The translations under genes and the position numbers were made by a program. The notes beneath the pieces are model-generated. The model had not been told where the DNA came from. It made no database searches and was given only the letters and a program-made list of their open reading frames with translations. 64,000 nt of DNA from Rhyzopertha dominica (Eukaryota > Arthropoda > Insecta > Coleoptera > Bostrichidae): contig QCXZ01000137.1 in the NCBI GenBank assembly GCA_025024175.1, forward strand, positions 59,732,911 through 59,796,910, written 5' to 3'. Positions within the stretch are counted from its first letter, which is position 1, and each line of letters begins with the position of its first letter. This document shows positions 12,996 through 26,229 of this stretch, piece after piece.

Positions 12996-15900
12996 GCCTT
13001 CCGAAGGGTAAACTCCCTTAGGTGTAATGTTAGGAGGAGTTCCGTGCACATCAATAGCGATCGAATTAATTTTCAGAATGTTNAAGTTAATTTTTGTTAG
13101 TGCACCATTTTCATAGAATATACTGTAGCTAGAGCAAGAAAAATATTTGCATTAATGATAGATACTAATATATGTTAGCAAGATTTTCTTTCCGGTATAA
13201 TCCGTGTGACGAAAGTTGCGGCGTTTTTTTGCATACTTTATATATTTTTTTTTCAAGGAAATTGTTAGTCTTTTAGATAGTCCATTATTCGCGTGGGTGA
13301 GCAACAGGTCGCTGATAAGCTATTTACCTTCAAATATGAGTTAAAGCCTCTTGTATGACATTGTATTACACTTTTTCATTTATTAAATGTTCCAGTGGTG
13401 GCTTGTGCAGGGTGGGCGCGAGGGCAGCGCCCACCTGTAATAATAACAGGAAGATAAAAAAGCAGTAATCTTAAACATGCTTGCTTTTAACATGCAGTAG
13501 TGTATGGTAGGGCTAGGCGGCGAGCGCTCCGATTCCTTTATGACAAGTCACCAGTTAGTACGTATTTATTTGAAATGGTTGTAAATGTAAACAATGTGGC
13601 TGGAACTAAAGAAATATATGATGTACAAAAACAATTTCGCAAGGCGCACCCTTAGAATACAACGCATCCGTGCGCGCATAGGAAACCCAGAGACTAGATT
13701 TGCCGGAACCTTATCATTTGGAGTGACCTTACACGTGCTTAACTGAGACCTGCCACCTGCCGGCATGCCAATGCAAGTAAATAGTAGATAAGTTATTTGC
13801 GATTGTAGCTAAGCAACCCGCACCCTGACGTTGTTTTTGGCAACTATTCAGAGTGAGTCGCTGCACGCAGGTGGATGCTTGTTTGTTTTTTCAGTTTTCG
13901 AAAGCATTTGCGGTGTACATAATATATAACCAGGTTTTATTATAACATAACTATTCATTAATTTATAGTCGGGCGCGCATTTGGTCCCATTTGACTAAGC
14001 TTCTTCAATAAAAATGAATGACCATTTTGTGCTTAATTGCCCGTATTAGGCCAAAGCGGTGTTTTTCAAGGATTGACCAAAATAATGGAGCATACAACTC
14101 CGACTATTATTACTATTTCCTGTGCACTGTTAGTAAATAAAATGAGTAGAACTAGTATAAGTAAATGCATAAAATAAACTGAAATATAATTCTGTAATTA
14201 AAAAAAGTAGTACCACACTAATTCTAAGTTTACCACACCATCAAGAAATATTTTATCTACTATTTGCCGCTTTTCTTTCTAAACAGAATAAAACAGTATG
14301 ATCCATAGAAGGGGTCTACGCAAAAGGCGCGTGCGTTAAAATTAGTAAATAAACTCTGACTACCTAGAACAAGCAAAATATAGCCACAAACACTGAATTT
14401 AGCTAAAAAAAATGCCTAATATAATTACGGAAACGTGATCGTCAATTTACCCAAAGCAGGACCGTATTAGTTGTGTGACAAGAATGATGGACCAGTACAG
14501 ACCCCAAAAAGTTCTTTATTACTCGCGTAAATATGAGGAGAGAGCAACACGGATACGAGACAAATTAAAACACGCACATCCACCCATAATATTTATTAAC
14601 ACATGAATTATGAAAATGAAATAAGTCAGCAGTTGTGAGGCATTAAAATAGGAAATAACATTCGAGAAATTAAACACTAAGAAATTAATTAAGCTGCATT
14701 TTTATAACACCTTTCGCTTATCATTTGCCAACGTGTGGTAGGAACCTGCATCAGGTTTAATGGCCCCATATAAAGGCGACTAAGAGCGTGACCTTTGTGC
14801 CCAAGGACCCATTTAAAGTCGTCGGAACACAAAGTTGCAGGGGGAAATATTAGTGATAGACCCTTACATCAACTCATTAACTCACATCAAAAATTCATGC
14901 AACACTCCGAAAAATCCAGCTTAATCCAACCTACTCAAATTACGTCAAAAAATATACCCTTTACAGTTATTGATACCCGGATCTCACAATAGCTGGCTTA
15001 GTACAATAAAAATAAAAACAAAGTTAAGACGATATGAACAGAATAAACACGAAATAACTTTAAGACAAATAACAGTGACACCTTAATAAAGAAAAGGTAG
15101 TTTACCATACCTGCGACTTTGAATCCAAATTCACAAAGCACAAATAACTGTTGTACACAATCAACAAGTGGCTCCGAACAGATTTAAAATACAACAACTA
15201 GTACAGGTATAAAAAAAAACACGCAAATGGCAGGTAACAATTACTGTGAAACCCAAGTCAACTAATCGTGAAGACAGTTCTCCACCCACTCCCTTTCTTG
15301 TGTTCCTATTTCCTTAATGTCCCTAAAAATCACCCCTCCACATAGTTTATTTGTTGATGCCCACCAAATCTCCAACATATTGCAAAACAGCAACACAAGC
15401 CGTTAATGTTTTTCGTTCCCACAAACCGAACACTCCAGAGTACCAGAAAAATCACTTTAGCCTACTTACATATATCATTTTAATGTCTAGCCTGCATTCC
15501 TTCAGTCCTAATACTTAAAACAACAACTAACAAAATAAATCTGTCCACGCGGTTCACGAAAACCATGTCACCCTCGGTACGATATGACTGGCCACCAGCT
15601 TGGGGGTTAAAAGTTGGCACTGATATACGACCCCACGCATCGCCCGGCTCCAACCTACACTTGAAGACCACACAAGTTACTGTTTTCTGGAAACCCACTA
15701 AATGCAATCTGCAAATTCGCAATACTTCACATACGAATTACTTCAATATCATACTGCATACACAAAAGTGTATCTTCGGCATTTCGTACGGAATTTTTAT
15801 ATTTAATTTGTTTTGCGAAATCTTCTACTTTTACTCAACGGTTTTGAAATTAAATAATGGTATAATTTTTGCACAATAAAATGTAATAGAGTAAAACTTA

Positions 15901-18900
15901 TTTAAAAATGAAAAGAGGAAATCGGTATTTGAAATACCTACACATAATGTGATCATTGCATTCATCAAATAACTTATATTACTTTTTACATTGTTTGTCA
16001 TATCCGCGTCATAATCTTTGTATCCCATTTGGCAAACTTGCGCAAAAGGGTTTGATTTACACTAGAGGTTTGAAGGTTGTCTAAGTAACAATAAGTCAAC
16101 GTACCGGCTTTTAACGACAATAATAAAAGGTAATATTAATTTTTATTAAAATAAGATTGAAAATACATGTCTAATTAGTCTATTTAGAACATGGCGCTTT
16201 CAAACTTACGTTTTCGTCAATAGCACGAGCCTCAGTTGCTGAAAATAACTATGATAATTGCCACAATTTAAGTCTTCGTAAAATCAACCTAAATTGTTTC
16301 CTCGTTTCTTTTCTTCTGATTTTTACATAAATGTGCTTGATTTTTTATGCACATGTGCACCATATGCATATGTACTGAAGTACATATGCTGTGAACAGCA
16401 TTTGCTTCATTAAGACTAATCTAACTTCTTTCTGTGCAATGCTACAAGAGTGGAAACAAAATATTGAAAAATAAGGAACGTACGATTGAATTCTGCCTTC
16501 TGTTTGTCACGTTCCCGATTCCTTTCAAGAGCACTCAGTTTCTTGTCGCGCGTGCTTTAAAGGCCTTCTTATACGCTCGTGTTACAAAATTGATCGTCAA
16601 ATTTCTTGCCAAAAGTGTTATAAATGTTATCGTGTTGATTCGAACTAAAAGCATTTTCAGTTTCAAATGTTTTAATGATAACACAATGCTCACTAAAACT
16701 TGAGGCTTGCTTGTTTGAGGTATCTCTCCTTCATTTATCTGTATTTTAATTTTAAGTGTTAGACTGATACTTAATTTTCGGCTGTTATCATTTACAAGGA
16801 CAGCCTTTAACACTTTTTAAATCAAGTTGCCTTTTGTTATTTCAAACTCACATATCTGTTCTTTTAAAACTTCTCAAAGTTTCACGATTCATCAAGTTTT
16901 GAACGATAACGAGATGAAGTGTCAGTTTCCTTGATGCGAAACATTGTGCTAACGTAGGCACGACAGGAAGACGGTTTTCTTATTTCAAAGAAGTTAACTT
17001 TGATCTAAAGAACGTACCCAATAACCTACGTCATGATGATTTCAATCAAGCGGCGGACTATGAAAAAGATAATAAAAAGCAGTATATCGATGAAGCTATA
17101 TCACTAATGGGTTTTATACCACAAACCAAAATTTATTGAAATAAAAAGGCTGGGTGTTCTCTTTTATATCAGTCAGTATATATTACAGTTTGCCTGATGT
17201 ATAATATATAGTCTGTACTCATTAATACTTTTGTACTCTGAAACCTTGCTCCACTTCGTTACTTATGCTCGACCTTTTAAGAATTCCCTCAATTTAATGT
17301 GTCGCTGCTCGCTCAACTGGTATTTACCTTTTCTCTCTGGCTACCTAATTTTTAGGCAAATCTTGGGAAACGGCATTTATCCGGTAAATTAAAAGACGTC
17401 CCTCCCGGAGCCTTTTAACGTGATCCTCGTCGACCCCTCCCACCGCGACTAAACTTTATTACCGGCTTATCCGCGCTGTCTGTAAAGATTTTCCCGATCC
17501 ACCCCTTCGAGCCTGATTAACCGAGAGTATGGAAATTCGGACGGGAGCAGCGGCAGTGTGGGGGCCGGTTTTCCATGCTTGCGGGGGCAAGGCTTCTGCA
17601 TTGCGTCTCAGTGTGGTGAAGGAGGTTTGGTTTTTCCAAAATCGAAAGAGATGGAAGATAAGTTCAATGTTATTCGGTAAACCAGCGCAATAAACGTATG
17701 CACAAATTGAACATAACCATAAAAGGCTGATTCTAGCTTCCATGTTTATGTTTAGTTCAATTTTACAAAAATCACATGTATGAAAGAACAGTCCACATTG
17801 TTAAAATCTGCGTGTGACATACGTTCTTTTTTATTAACTACATTTATTCACATTACTAAAGGCAATATAAAACTCTTGTTTGAAAGTTTGACGTCATGTT
17901 TTACGTTTCAGAATTATTGCGATCTACTTTTTGGTTCGATATGTGTCATATTAGGCAAAATCTTAATAAAATCTGTTTGTATTGTGAAGCAAAAAAATGG
18001 AGGACATAATATTGCGCATGCGGGAGGAGCCTATCCGAGCGGGGTTACGTCACGCGGAGAGTGTTTTTTTAACCTCAAACAACCTTTATATATAAAGACA
18101 TTCTCTGTAGTGGCAAGATATGCGAATATTAATGATATGCAAAAAGAATGGACAATTGCTTGCAAATTGACATTAATACCTAGTGCCAAAGTTTGTTATT
18201 TGTTCGAAACATTTTGACGATAGTAGTTACGAATGGGACCTAAATTGCAAACCACACAGTACTGTTTCTAAATTTGTTAATGCTAAAATCAGAATACGTA
18301 AGCGGGAAATCTATGTAGAGGGTTTTCTTCAGACTTACTTTGCACTGAACTGACGTTTTTTTAAATAAAAGCGATGTAATAGCTAGTAACATTAGATTGA
18401 ATTTTTTAAATGCTGCATAGGTATTAGAACTTATTTTACTATTCCTCTACTACATCTTAAAATCTGTATAGGTACTCACTTTTAATCACCTAATCAATTA
18501 ACGTAGCTGCTCGCGTCATAATTAATCTTATACTCTATATCATGAAAACAAAGAATTGAGCATAAATATATAGGTGTGTGTGAGACCCTATTTGTCTCTC
18601 ACGTGTATTTCACCTATTACGTTTATTATTTTTTTCTTAATAGTATGATTCATAGGATTCAAGTGGTGCAAAAAGGAAAACAGCAAAACTCTTGCCTGAG
18701 ACGAAGTTTCGGTAGCTCGAGATATTTCATTCATGAACACTCTATATGGGTATCATAAAACTATTTTAATGAAAATCCGCAAGAACTTGTAACCCCACAT
18801 TTTATAAAATAATATTTAAAACAGAAACCTATACGTAAACTTTTGCTTGAAAAGTGATCCAAAAGCACAAGACCTCATTTTTAATAGCTTGTTCTTTTAT

Positions 18901-19030
18901 CCAGAGCATAACTTGAAAAGAATAAAAATCCTTGTTGGCTGTATCTTTGATACAACCGTAACTTTGTAGTGAACACGTCTACACGATAGGTAGTTAACTT
19001 TAAACTAAAATGAATATGATAAAGACAAAA
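12996..19030. other. No gene supported
   Basis: Nothing convincing is coded here. Points seen: at about 13390-13440 a short GGGCGC...GCGCCCACC hairpin preceded by AGTGGTGGCTTGTGC resembles the end of a hAT-type element, but no partner end was found. A 58-codon plus frame at about 16960-17138 with fairly protein-like composition (VNFDLKNVPNNLRHDDF) matches nothing I know. A G+C island lies at 17380-17600. The 145-codon frame at 17780-18217 has no recognised domain and crosses another short G+C patch near 18000-18060. Confidence 0.45.
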
Positions 19031-19035
19031 GTAAT

Positions 19036-19205
19036 TTTATTTTTTATTGCACTGGACTTTTCGAATGGATTCAAATGCTCATTGGGTAATCGGCACTGTA
19101 GGTATAAAACTACGCACTATAGTTGGTAAAGCCACCGCTAGATGACTCATTACCGATTTTCATAAAATGACCTCAAAGAGCGGTGTAAGACGAGTCCACG
19201 TCAAA
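19036..19205 (+). repeat. Dispersed repeat family B, copy 1
   Basis: Shares with 34075-34215 (inverted) and 42415-42690 (direct) a common order of blocks: TTTTATTGCACTGG, a CATTGG..AATCGGCA block, GTAAAGCCACC, GCTAGATGA and AAAATGACC. The copies differ by internal deletions or insertions. Non-coding; could be a SINE or MITE, with no clear promoter box or inverted repeat. Confidence 0.55.
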
Positions 19206-20956
19206 AATTGACCTTGAATACGCGTTCTTTTATTTGATATGGACATAAACATGTATTACTCATCTCATTGAAATTTTATACCGGTCACCTGCCATGCTTT
19301 CGTTCTTTACTGATTTAAAGTTTAATTGTTTGAGTAGAATAATGAAAAACAGTTCACGGCTGATTCTTTCGATGTCGGCATTTCTTCTATACCTACTTGA
19401 AACCCATGTATAAATTATGTGTAATCATCGAATGAAGATTGATGTTAAAAAAATGAACGTACATATATTAACAATATTCACTTACTCCGTGAATGCTCTT
19501 GTAAACCTGAAAACCGTTCACTCTAAATGTAAAAATGGATTAGACTTACATTTTTATGTTCTTACATTGTTTTTTCTGTAGTTTTCCCATTTCTCAAAAG
19601 GTAGGTCACAAGCTATATAGCACGAGAACTGAGCTATCTTGATTAATAAAGAAAATCACATGATTGTATAGGTATATAGCAGGACTTGTAAATTTTAAGG
19701 TCAATTTCATGTCTTTTATTTCTACAAAATTATACAATTCTGAAACGTTTAAGCAAAATAAGAAATTGTTATATTGGAATTTTGCCACAATTGTGTTCGA
19801 AGCTATTGAACTGCTCTAATAACAAAGTTTACTTCTAAAGCGAATTTCCTATTATTCAGCTTGTTTTTTTTCCAGTTGTAAAATTATCATTAAATAATTA
19901 TTGAAAAGTTGAACGCACGGTGGAATTTTATTTCAGTTGCGGATCTTAATGTTGTTTTCATTGATTATGGGTTATGATTTTATACGGATTATTGTATAAT
20001 ATTACATTGTATCCCGCTATATCGACCTTATTAACTGAAATCTGGCGTTTTTATGTCGTGTAATCTGTCATTTTATTTGTAAAGAAAAATGTGTTATTGA
20101 TTTAGCTCAAGTAATGAAAAAGATGCTACTAAAATGATTCCCTTGCCCGTATACAAAATCTGGGATTTTTTTCCACCAGAATAATGTTGGCTTTAGGCTG
20201 CTCCCAAAACATATAATGATTTGATTTGTCGGAAGCACATATATGAACCACGCGCTCGTGACCAAATTAAATCTATTTATAGGTCCGGAAATTTATTACC
20301 CCGTGATGCAAAAACTCTTTAATTTTGTTTTATTTCATATAAAATTACGTTCTTACAGCGTAGCATTAAAGCTCTAGGTAATAAGCAACCTGCTGTTTTC
20401 TTCCGGTATATTTAGACCGATAAAGCTTATAAATTATTTTAGTATGGTCTATGTTCAATACTAGAACGAGTGTATTTCTCGTAGCGGTCAATAGTTTTAA
20501 GACCAACTTATTACTTATTTAAAAACATTCAAGTTGGACCCTCGAAAATGACGTTTTCCTACGTTCTGTCGTGCACGTAATTTCGAGTATACGTACACCA
20601 CGCAGTAGACTGCGTACTCGACTACACATATAGAAAAATATCTTGTTAAATGTACCGCAATTGTGATCTGACTAACAACAAAATGTTAATATAGGGACAG
20701 CTACTTACTTATACATGTTACAGTAAAATAGTATTGCCAGATTTGTAGTACAGAGAACATCAACATGTTGTTAATGTGTTAGACTAAACGGCTGTTTATG
20801 CAACAGGAAATGCTATTCTTACAGCACGTTATTGTAGACCCCACGTTAATAATAACTCCGTTAATACTGCACAATTTCCACTATAATAAGAAATGTATTA
20901 TTTACAGCATGTGTAGGTAGGGTGAATGTGGTTTGATAGATAACTGGGCAAACAAT

Positions 20957-22210
20957 TGGGTATTATCACTTTTTTTGAAAATTACGTAAAATGAATCTTG
21001 AAGTGCATGTATATCGTACGCCATGTTAAAAAAACAAAAAAAAATATTTGTAGGTAGAGAATTTCAGGTCTGAAATTCGAATCTTTGGAGTCACCGCCAA
21101 AACGCTTCTATCCAAGGTTATTCAATTCGTGACGTCAAGTGTCATGTAAACATTGCAGAGGAGCGTGCTGTTTAATGGTGTAGTATCATTCTTGTATTGG
21201 AAAAGCTTTTGTGTGGTGTTTATTGAAAGGACGGTGTAAGAGGTTGCACCAAAAAGTAATTTGTGTAGTTTTACAAGCATCTATTATGTATGGAAAACAA
21301 AACAAGTGTTGTTTTGTACAAGGTTATAAAAGTGCTTCAGTCAGTACAGCTAACAAAATTTATGTAACCGTTCCTCGAGATTATCAACGTATGAAAAAGT
21401 TGTTTAAGGCCCCTAGACGTGATATGCCGAAATCGCAGTTTGTTTTTCTGTTGTAAAGATCATCTTAATTCTTACTGTAAGTTTTATTATTCTTTTTGGG
21501 GTTATAAGTGTTTACCATTCAGTTTCAATTTTGTTATAGCTTGAAGAGGATATGAAAAATTATATGCGTTTTAAGTTGATAGAGGGAAATGTTATAATAA
21601 AGAACGACGTTGTTCCCCATATATTCGAAAATAAATGGCAATTTATATTTATTCTGACCGCTAAAATAAATGTCAAGAATAGGGTACGTTTTTGATTCTT
21701 ACATTTTTATGTTTACAAATAGTATGTTTCCAACAACCCACTGTGATCAAATTATCAATTCTACGTTAATTTGATAAAAGGTTCACTTATGCTTTTGCTT
21801 TAAGTTCCTCATCTCCGCCGCGTTGAACCGCTCGTCGCTGTACACAAATTCGATAACAATGAACATGCCTTTAGAAATCATAACTCATAAGTATTTCACT
21901 TTTTCTTGGCGTATTTTAATTCGCTTGTCACAAAATGAACGCAAACAACAAACTGATAAATTGACGGGCTGAGGCTGACGCGCGACGCGCTGACCCCAGA
22001 TGTAAACAAGCGGCCATTTACAAGACACCTGACGTCACGGCCAATATGTTCGCGTTTTGGCGGTCCCTTTAAATATTCACATTTTTAATATTAAAAATAC
22101 ACCTTACGATTCATTTTTTCGAATTTATAAGCTGTCACAGCTGTTTTGTGGATTAGATGCTACCTATTAATGTGCAATTTAATAAAATATAAATACATGG
22201 CAAATACCCA
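20957..22210 (+). mobile_element. P-like THAP transposon, copy A, deleted left end
   Basis: Begins with TGGGTATT and ends with AATACCCA, the same ends as the fuller copy at 59784-61477. The body is collinear and strongly similar to that copy, including the THAP exon at 21270-21475. Right after the first eight bases the roughly 400-bp left inverted repeat is missing, so the sequence jumps to the internal ATCACTTTTTTTGAAAATT. The right inverted repeat (about 21791-22210) is present. No matching target duplication was found. A 37-bp block present in the other copy (about 60855-60893) is absent here. Confidence 0.75.
21265..21640 (+). pseudogene. THAP zinc-finger fragment in copy A
   Basis: The plus frame at 21211-21456 reads GKQNKCCFVQGYKSASVSTA followed by YVTVPRDYQRMKKLFKAPRR, the N-terminal half of a THAP C2CH zinc finger (Cys pair, conserved Pro, basic helix). 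The expected CCEDH end of the finger is shifted out of frame just after. A second block at about 21541-21630 reads LEEDMKNYMRFKLIEGNV then NDVVPHIFE, which follows the finger in insect THAP proteins. A GTAAGT and a TTATAG between the two blocks look like intron borders. Frameshifts make it non-functional. The domain is known as the DNA-binding part of P-element transposase. Confidence 0.7.
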
Positions 22211-23289
22211 CTAAAACAGAAGTTCCCAAGCAATGGTTAAGGAAACATTATCTCATGTCAGACGGTTTCGTTGTAACTGAGAAACGTCGGGTCTACTGAA
22301 GTTTAGCAGAACCAAACGAACCTTTTACTGCCACTGAATTTGTCTAGTTCCGATCGGTGTTCGGTGTCCAATCTCTGTTAATTGGAGTAGGTACCGCTAT
22401 TTCGCTTATACGCGATAATCGAAAAGTACATGAGGTGCGGCTGCATAGCTCTTCCACTTTTACACTTTTACGATTGCTATACATTGGCAGTGTGCTAACG
22501 TGAGATACCCAACCTTAGTTAAATGTATATACGTAATGAAAACACGCCTTTATGGAAGTACGGTGTATGAAGCACGCACTTTGATTATCGCATTAGATTT
22601 GTTTGGAATAAGTCTACAAATCATCGAAGTCATGTGATATCATTATGTGGTAAGCAATTAGGAAAACACAGTGCTNCGAAATAATGCAACTAAATAGATG
22701 AATATGGCAAAGCATCACGAAATTAGGTCCCCTATATGAAATGAGAGACATTTTCAATCTTAGAAGAAACACAACATGCCCTTAGCGTAGGTATAAAGGT
22801 ATAATTATTAATGGCACTAGCGGTTCCTTATTAGTACAGACAAATTTTAAAGTACTTAAAATATTAATTTGAGATAATTTAGAAAGAACGGTATAGTACC
22901 TTTATAAATCTTGAATGTGCAGCACTTTGGTATTTTATGTATCGTGTGTGTTTAATGAATTCGGGAAAGTGTAGGCGTAATTAAAAGAAAAACACTTCAA
23001 TAATGGTTTTAAAATACCATATTTTCAGTGAGAAGACATCAACTTTATTATTTTAAATAAAACAAGTCGTATATTTTTACTGATTAGAAATGGACCAAAT
23101 AAGTTTTTAATGAAACCTTCAGTAACTTATTTGCGAAGTTTTATATATAAGATTTCATTCTTACTTTTGGTCAAGTATCATTATTTTGTTACAAGTACAT
23201 AAATGTCATTATAAGTATTTGCGTAATATTTGATTATGAAGATTGGTTTATTGTAAAAAGTACGAATAAGAATAGGTAGTTACCAACGA

Positions 23290-24020
23290 TGAGCGGTTTC
23301 TGCGATAAAACTCCAACTCAGCGCAACTTATTTAACAAAAACCATCGTGAATGGCGCCCGGTGAATCAATCTAGTTTTAGTAAAGTCTAAGAAAAGTTCA
23401 AAGAATTTGAATGTTATAAAAACTTCGTATTACATGAATTAGCAACGTTAGGGATTTGCCCAAATGGTGGTCACATAGGCAGCTGAACACGTTGAATTGA
23501 ATAAGCTTTTAGAAGTTGGGGGGAAAATGCAAAGAGAGAACTACCACTTATAAAAACAACACTCTTAGTGAGTGGTTGGTATATACTTTGGCGAGAAAAC
23601 TTTTTCGGATGAGGTGTTTAAATGGTTGTACTAAAGCACAAGGTGTTACGAACTGACCAACACAAAATCCGAACTGGTTGTTTTATGTTGTTTATGTTTT
23701 TTTGAGGAAACTGTGACTGGGGAATGTTGCTTTGTTTTGTTCCCAAATCCAGAGAATGGTCTTTACTGAAGGATCATGTTTGGTCACAAATATAGATAAG
23801 GTACCTACCACCACGCTATGCCTTCACCGTTTTACAACATTTAAGTGTAATTTTTCCTCTTATAGATTGGAAGGAGGGAACTGTTGCGTGTCCAACTAGG
23901 TCTTCTGATTTAACCCCACTTGACTTATCTGTGGGTTATTTAAAATCAGATAAACTAGATAACCCTGAATTATTAAAGCAATGATTTCGCAAACAACACC
24001 CCATGATGTCCAACAGCAAA
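23290..24020 (+). pseudogene. DUF4817-type transposase remnant
   Basis: Plus-strand frames, broken by stops and shifts, follow the order of the insect transposase family with an N-terminal DUF4817-like helix-turn-helix. PTQRNLFNKNHREW and NFVLHELATLGICPN lie near the start. LNGCTKAQGVTN and PTQNPNWL (about 23620-23680) correspond to the family NG-VN-HN...NP block. ACPTRSSDLTPLDLSVGYLK (about 23895-23960) corresponds to the PPRSPDLTPLDFFLWG motif holding the second catalytic Asp. The copy is far decayed. A related remnant lies on the minus strand at 56230-56975. Confidence 0.65.
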
Positions 24021-24359
24021 TAATTTTTATTAAAATAACAAAATAATGTACTTAAGTGTGATTTTACTGACCTGAATATAGAAAAGTAATATCACTACCG
24101 ATTTTGCGTTTGAAATACTGTTTAAAAAAGGAGATATAAAATTACGATTGACGTATTTCAGAACATTTCTATATCATCATCAGCGTTCCATTCATTATCA
24201 AAGTACAGTAGTAGTATTTTTAACATATTATTTTATTATATTAAAGTTGCTAGTATTGCGTGTCATGTCATTCTGTCAATACTCGAATGCCCCCGTTGTG
24301 GCACGTCTCTGTCTTAGAAAATCCATGGAAATGCCGGCTGCAGCCGCCAGCCGACTTAG

Positions 24360-24530
24360 ATTCACAAAGGCGGATAAAAACCGCATCGAGGAAATGTAAG
24401 TAATTGCTAGCAGAAGTCGGTCGCGAATCTATTAGATGAAAGGCTCAAAGGGTGAAATAAAGGGAATGGCGGTGACTTGGTGCGGCAAAAAACGAGCGGG
24501 GGAACGGTTTCCTATTTCCCTGCTTGGTTT
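24360..24530 (+). repeat. Dispersed repeat, copy 2
   Basis: Matches the reverse complement of 12800-12995 (blocks ATAAAAACC, TAAGTAATTGCTAG, TCGGTCGCGAATCT, AGGGTGAAATAAA). An 83-codon frame (24148-24399) runs into its left edge and stops within it. Confidence 0.6.
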
Positions 24531-24834
24531 TGTTGGTACGACTAGTAGTTAAATAAATTGGCTGGTCGAAATTGATTATTTGAAGACGTACCAAAGAATT
24601 TGTTTAGCAGTTAACGAAACTACACGAGAAACTATAATTACTAATGCAAACTAGTTCAGCTGGTAGGCAAAGGATCAGTATTGCATTTTTAAATACCATA
24701 TACTGCCACTTCACAGTATCATAGTAAGACTCTATTTGCACAAAAAACTATGAAAATCGACGTTATATCAGTTATTAACTGTTTACCTATATAATAAAAA
24801 CTAACGTCGTTTGCGAGGCTTATAAGTGTATTTA

Positions 24835-25525
24835 ATATACATATATATTAGAATTAACGGTCGTTAAGATAATATTCTAATGTTATAACGGCGATACCGA
24901 CCTTTATTTAGCTTTAAGAATACTCTTTATATTCTAAACCAAGCTTTCGGTGGATTTATTTCGCACCTTCTTCAGGGTTGCTACAAATAATATAATTACA
25001 ATATAATTTATGGGTTATTTTATAAAATTTACTTACAATATGTGAGACATCAACTTCAAGATGACAAGTTATTCAATTTGTTTTCCTCTAATAAGATTAC
25101 AATACAAAATACAATGAAAAAACGAAACAGCCTGGTTCAGCAAATATAATCTTTTTTTAGCAAAGAACCATTATTCATACAATTTCTATATTTTAGGATT
25201 TAAAATTAATAGGGAAATATTACTGTACCAAAATTCATTTCTTATAATTTAGTAAATAAGTATAAATTACACTCAAATATTGTATATCCGTTTTTTTGTT
25301 AATACTGTTATTACACCTGTTAATATTTATCATTTCAAATATTAATCTTTTGCCTAAATTATGTTCTTTTGCTACTATATTTATATTTTCATAATCAATT
25401 TCATGTTGAAGTTACCTAAAACATGNCCGGAAAGAGCACACCTATCGCGTTTTAANCGGATATCACTTTTATTTCGACGCCGCCTATTTTTTAATTGCTG
25501 GCAAGTTTGACCTAGNTATAAATAT
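24835..25525 (-). mobile_element. Penelope-like element 3' end, left arm of palindrome
   Basis: Reverse-complement partner of 25540-26226. Read on the minus strand it begins near 25520 with the same GIY-YIG endonuclease relic (GQTCQQLKNRR, then CALSGHVLGNFNMKLI) and runs through the same C-terminal block and 3' untranslated part to about 24838. It differs from the right arm by point changes, three N bases and a roughly 28-bp extra segment near 24865. Truncated at its 5' side, no intact ORF. Confidence 0.75.
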
Positions 25526-25539
25526 ATAAATATAAATTA

Positions 25540-26226
25540 TAAATATAGTAGGTCAAACTTGCCAGCAATTAAAACATACCAGCAATTAAAAAATAGGCGG
25601 CGTTTAAATAAAAGTGATATTCCTTTAAAATGCGATAGGTGTGCTCTTTCCGGCCATGTTTTAGGTAACTTCAACATAAAATTGATTATGAAAATATAAA
25701 TATAGTAGCAAAAGAACATAATTTAGCCAAAAGATTAATATTGGAAATGATAAATATTGACAGGTGTAATAACAGTATTAACAAAAAAAACGAATATACA
25801 AAATTTGAGTGTAATTTACACTTATTATTAAATTATAAGAAATGAATCAAATCTTATAAATTTGGTACAGTAGTATTTCCCTATTATTTTTAAATTAAAA
25901 TTATACAAATTGTATGAATAACGGTTCTTTGCTAAAAAAGATGATATTTGCTGAACCAGGCTGTTTCGTTTTTTCATTGTATTTTGTATTGTAATCTTAT
26001 TAGAGGAAAACAAATTGAATAACTTGTCATTTTGAAGTTGATGTCTCACATATTGTAAGTAAATTTTATAAAACAACCCATAAATTATATTGTAATTATA
26101 TTATTTGTAGCAACCCTAAAGAAGGTGCGAAATAAACGAAAGCTTGGTTTAGAATATAAAGAGTATTCTTAAAGCTAAATAAAGGTCGGTATCCCCGCTA
26201 TAACATTAGAATATAATATACATATA
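25540..26226 (+). mobile_element. Penelope-like element 3' end, right arm of palindrome
   Basis: The plus strand encodes the end of a Penelope-like retroelement. VGQTCQQLK (about 25548-25574) and KNRRRLNKSD match the Y-I/V-G-x-T core of the GIY-YIG endonuclease. They are followed by KCDRCALSGHVLGNFNIKLI, then the C-terminal AKRLILEMINIDRCNNSIN stretch ending in LNYKK and a stop at about 25843. A 17-bp duplication (CCAGCAATTAAAACATA region) and other indels break the frame. The sequence after the stop to about 26226 mirrors the left arm and is the 3' untranslated part. Confidence 0.75.
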
Positions 26227-26229
26227 TGA

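Noticed and set aside
15480..15879. Overlapping plus (104 codons) and minus (80 codons) frames
   Set aside because: Neither has a recognisable domain; the openness on both strands reflects a locally G+C-richer patch.
17780..18217. 145-codon plus-strand frame
   Set aside because: Composition is that of translated AT-rich DNA with one G+C patch; no motif, no splice sites, no homologous copy in the window.
24318..24395. 78-base exon-like piece with an AG acceptor and a GTAAGT donor
   Set aside because: Its 3' part is shared with the dispersed repeat at 12800-12995, where the donor is CTAAGT, so it is more likely repeat sequence than an exon.
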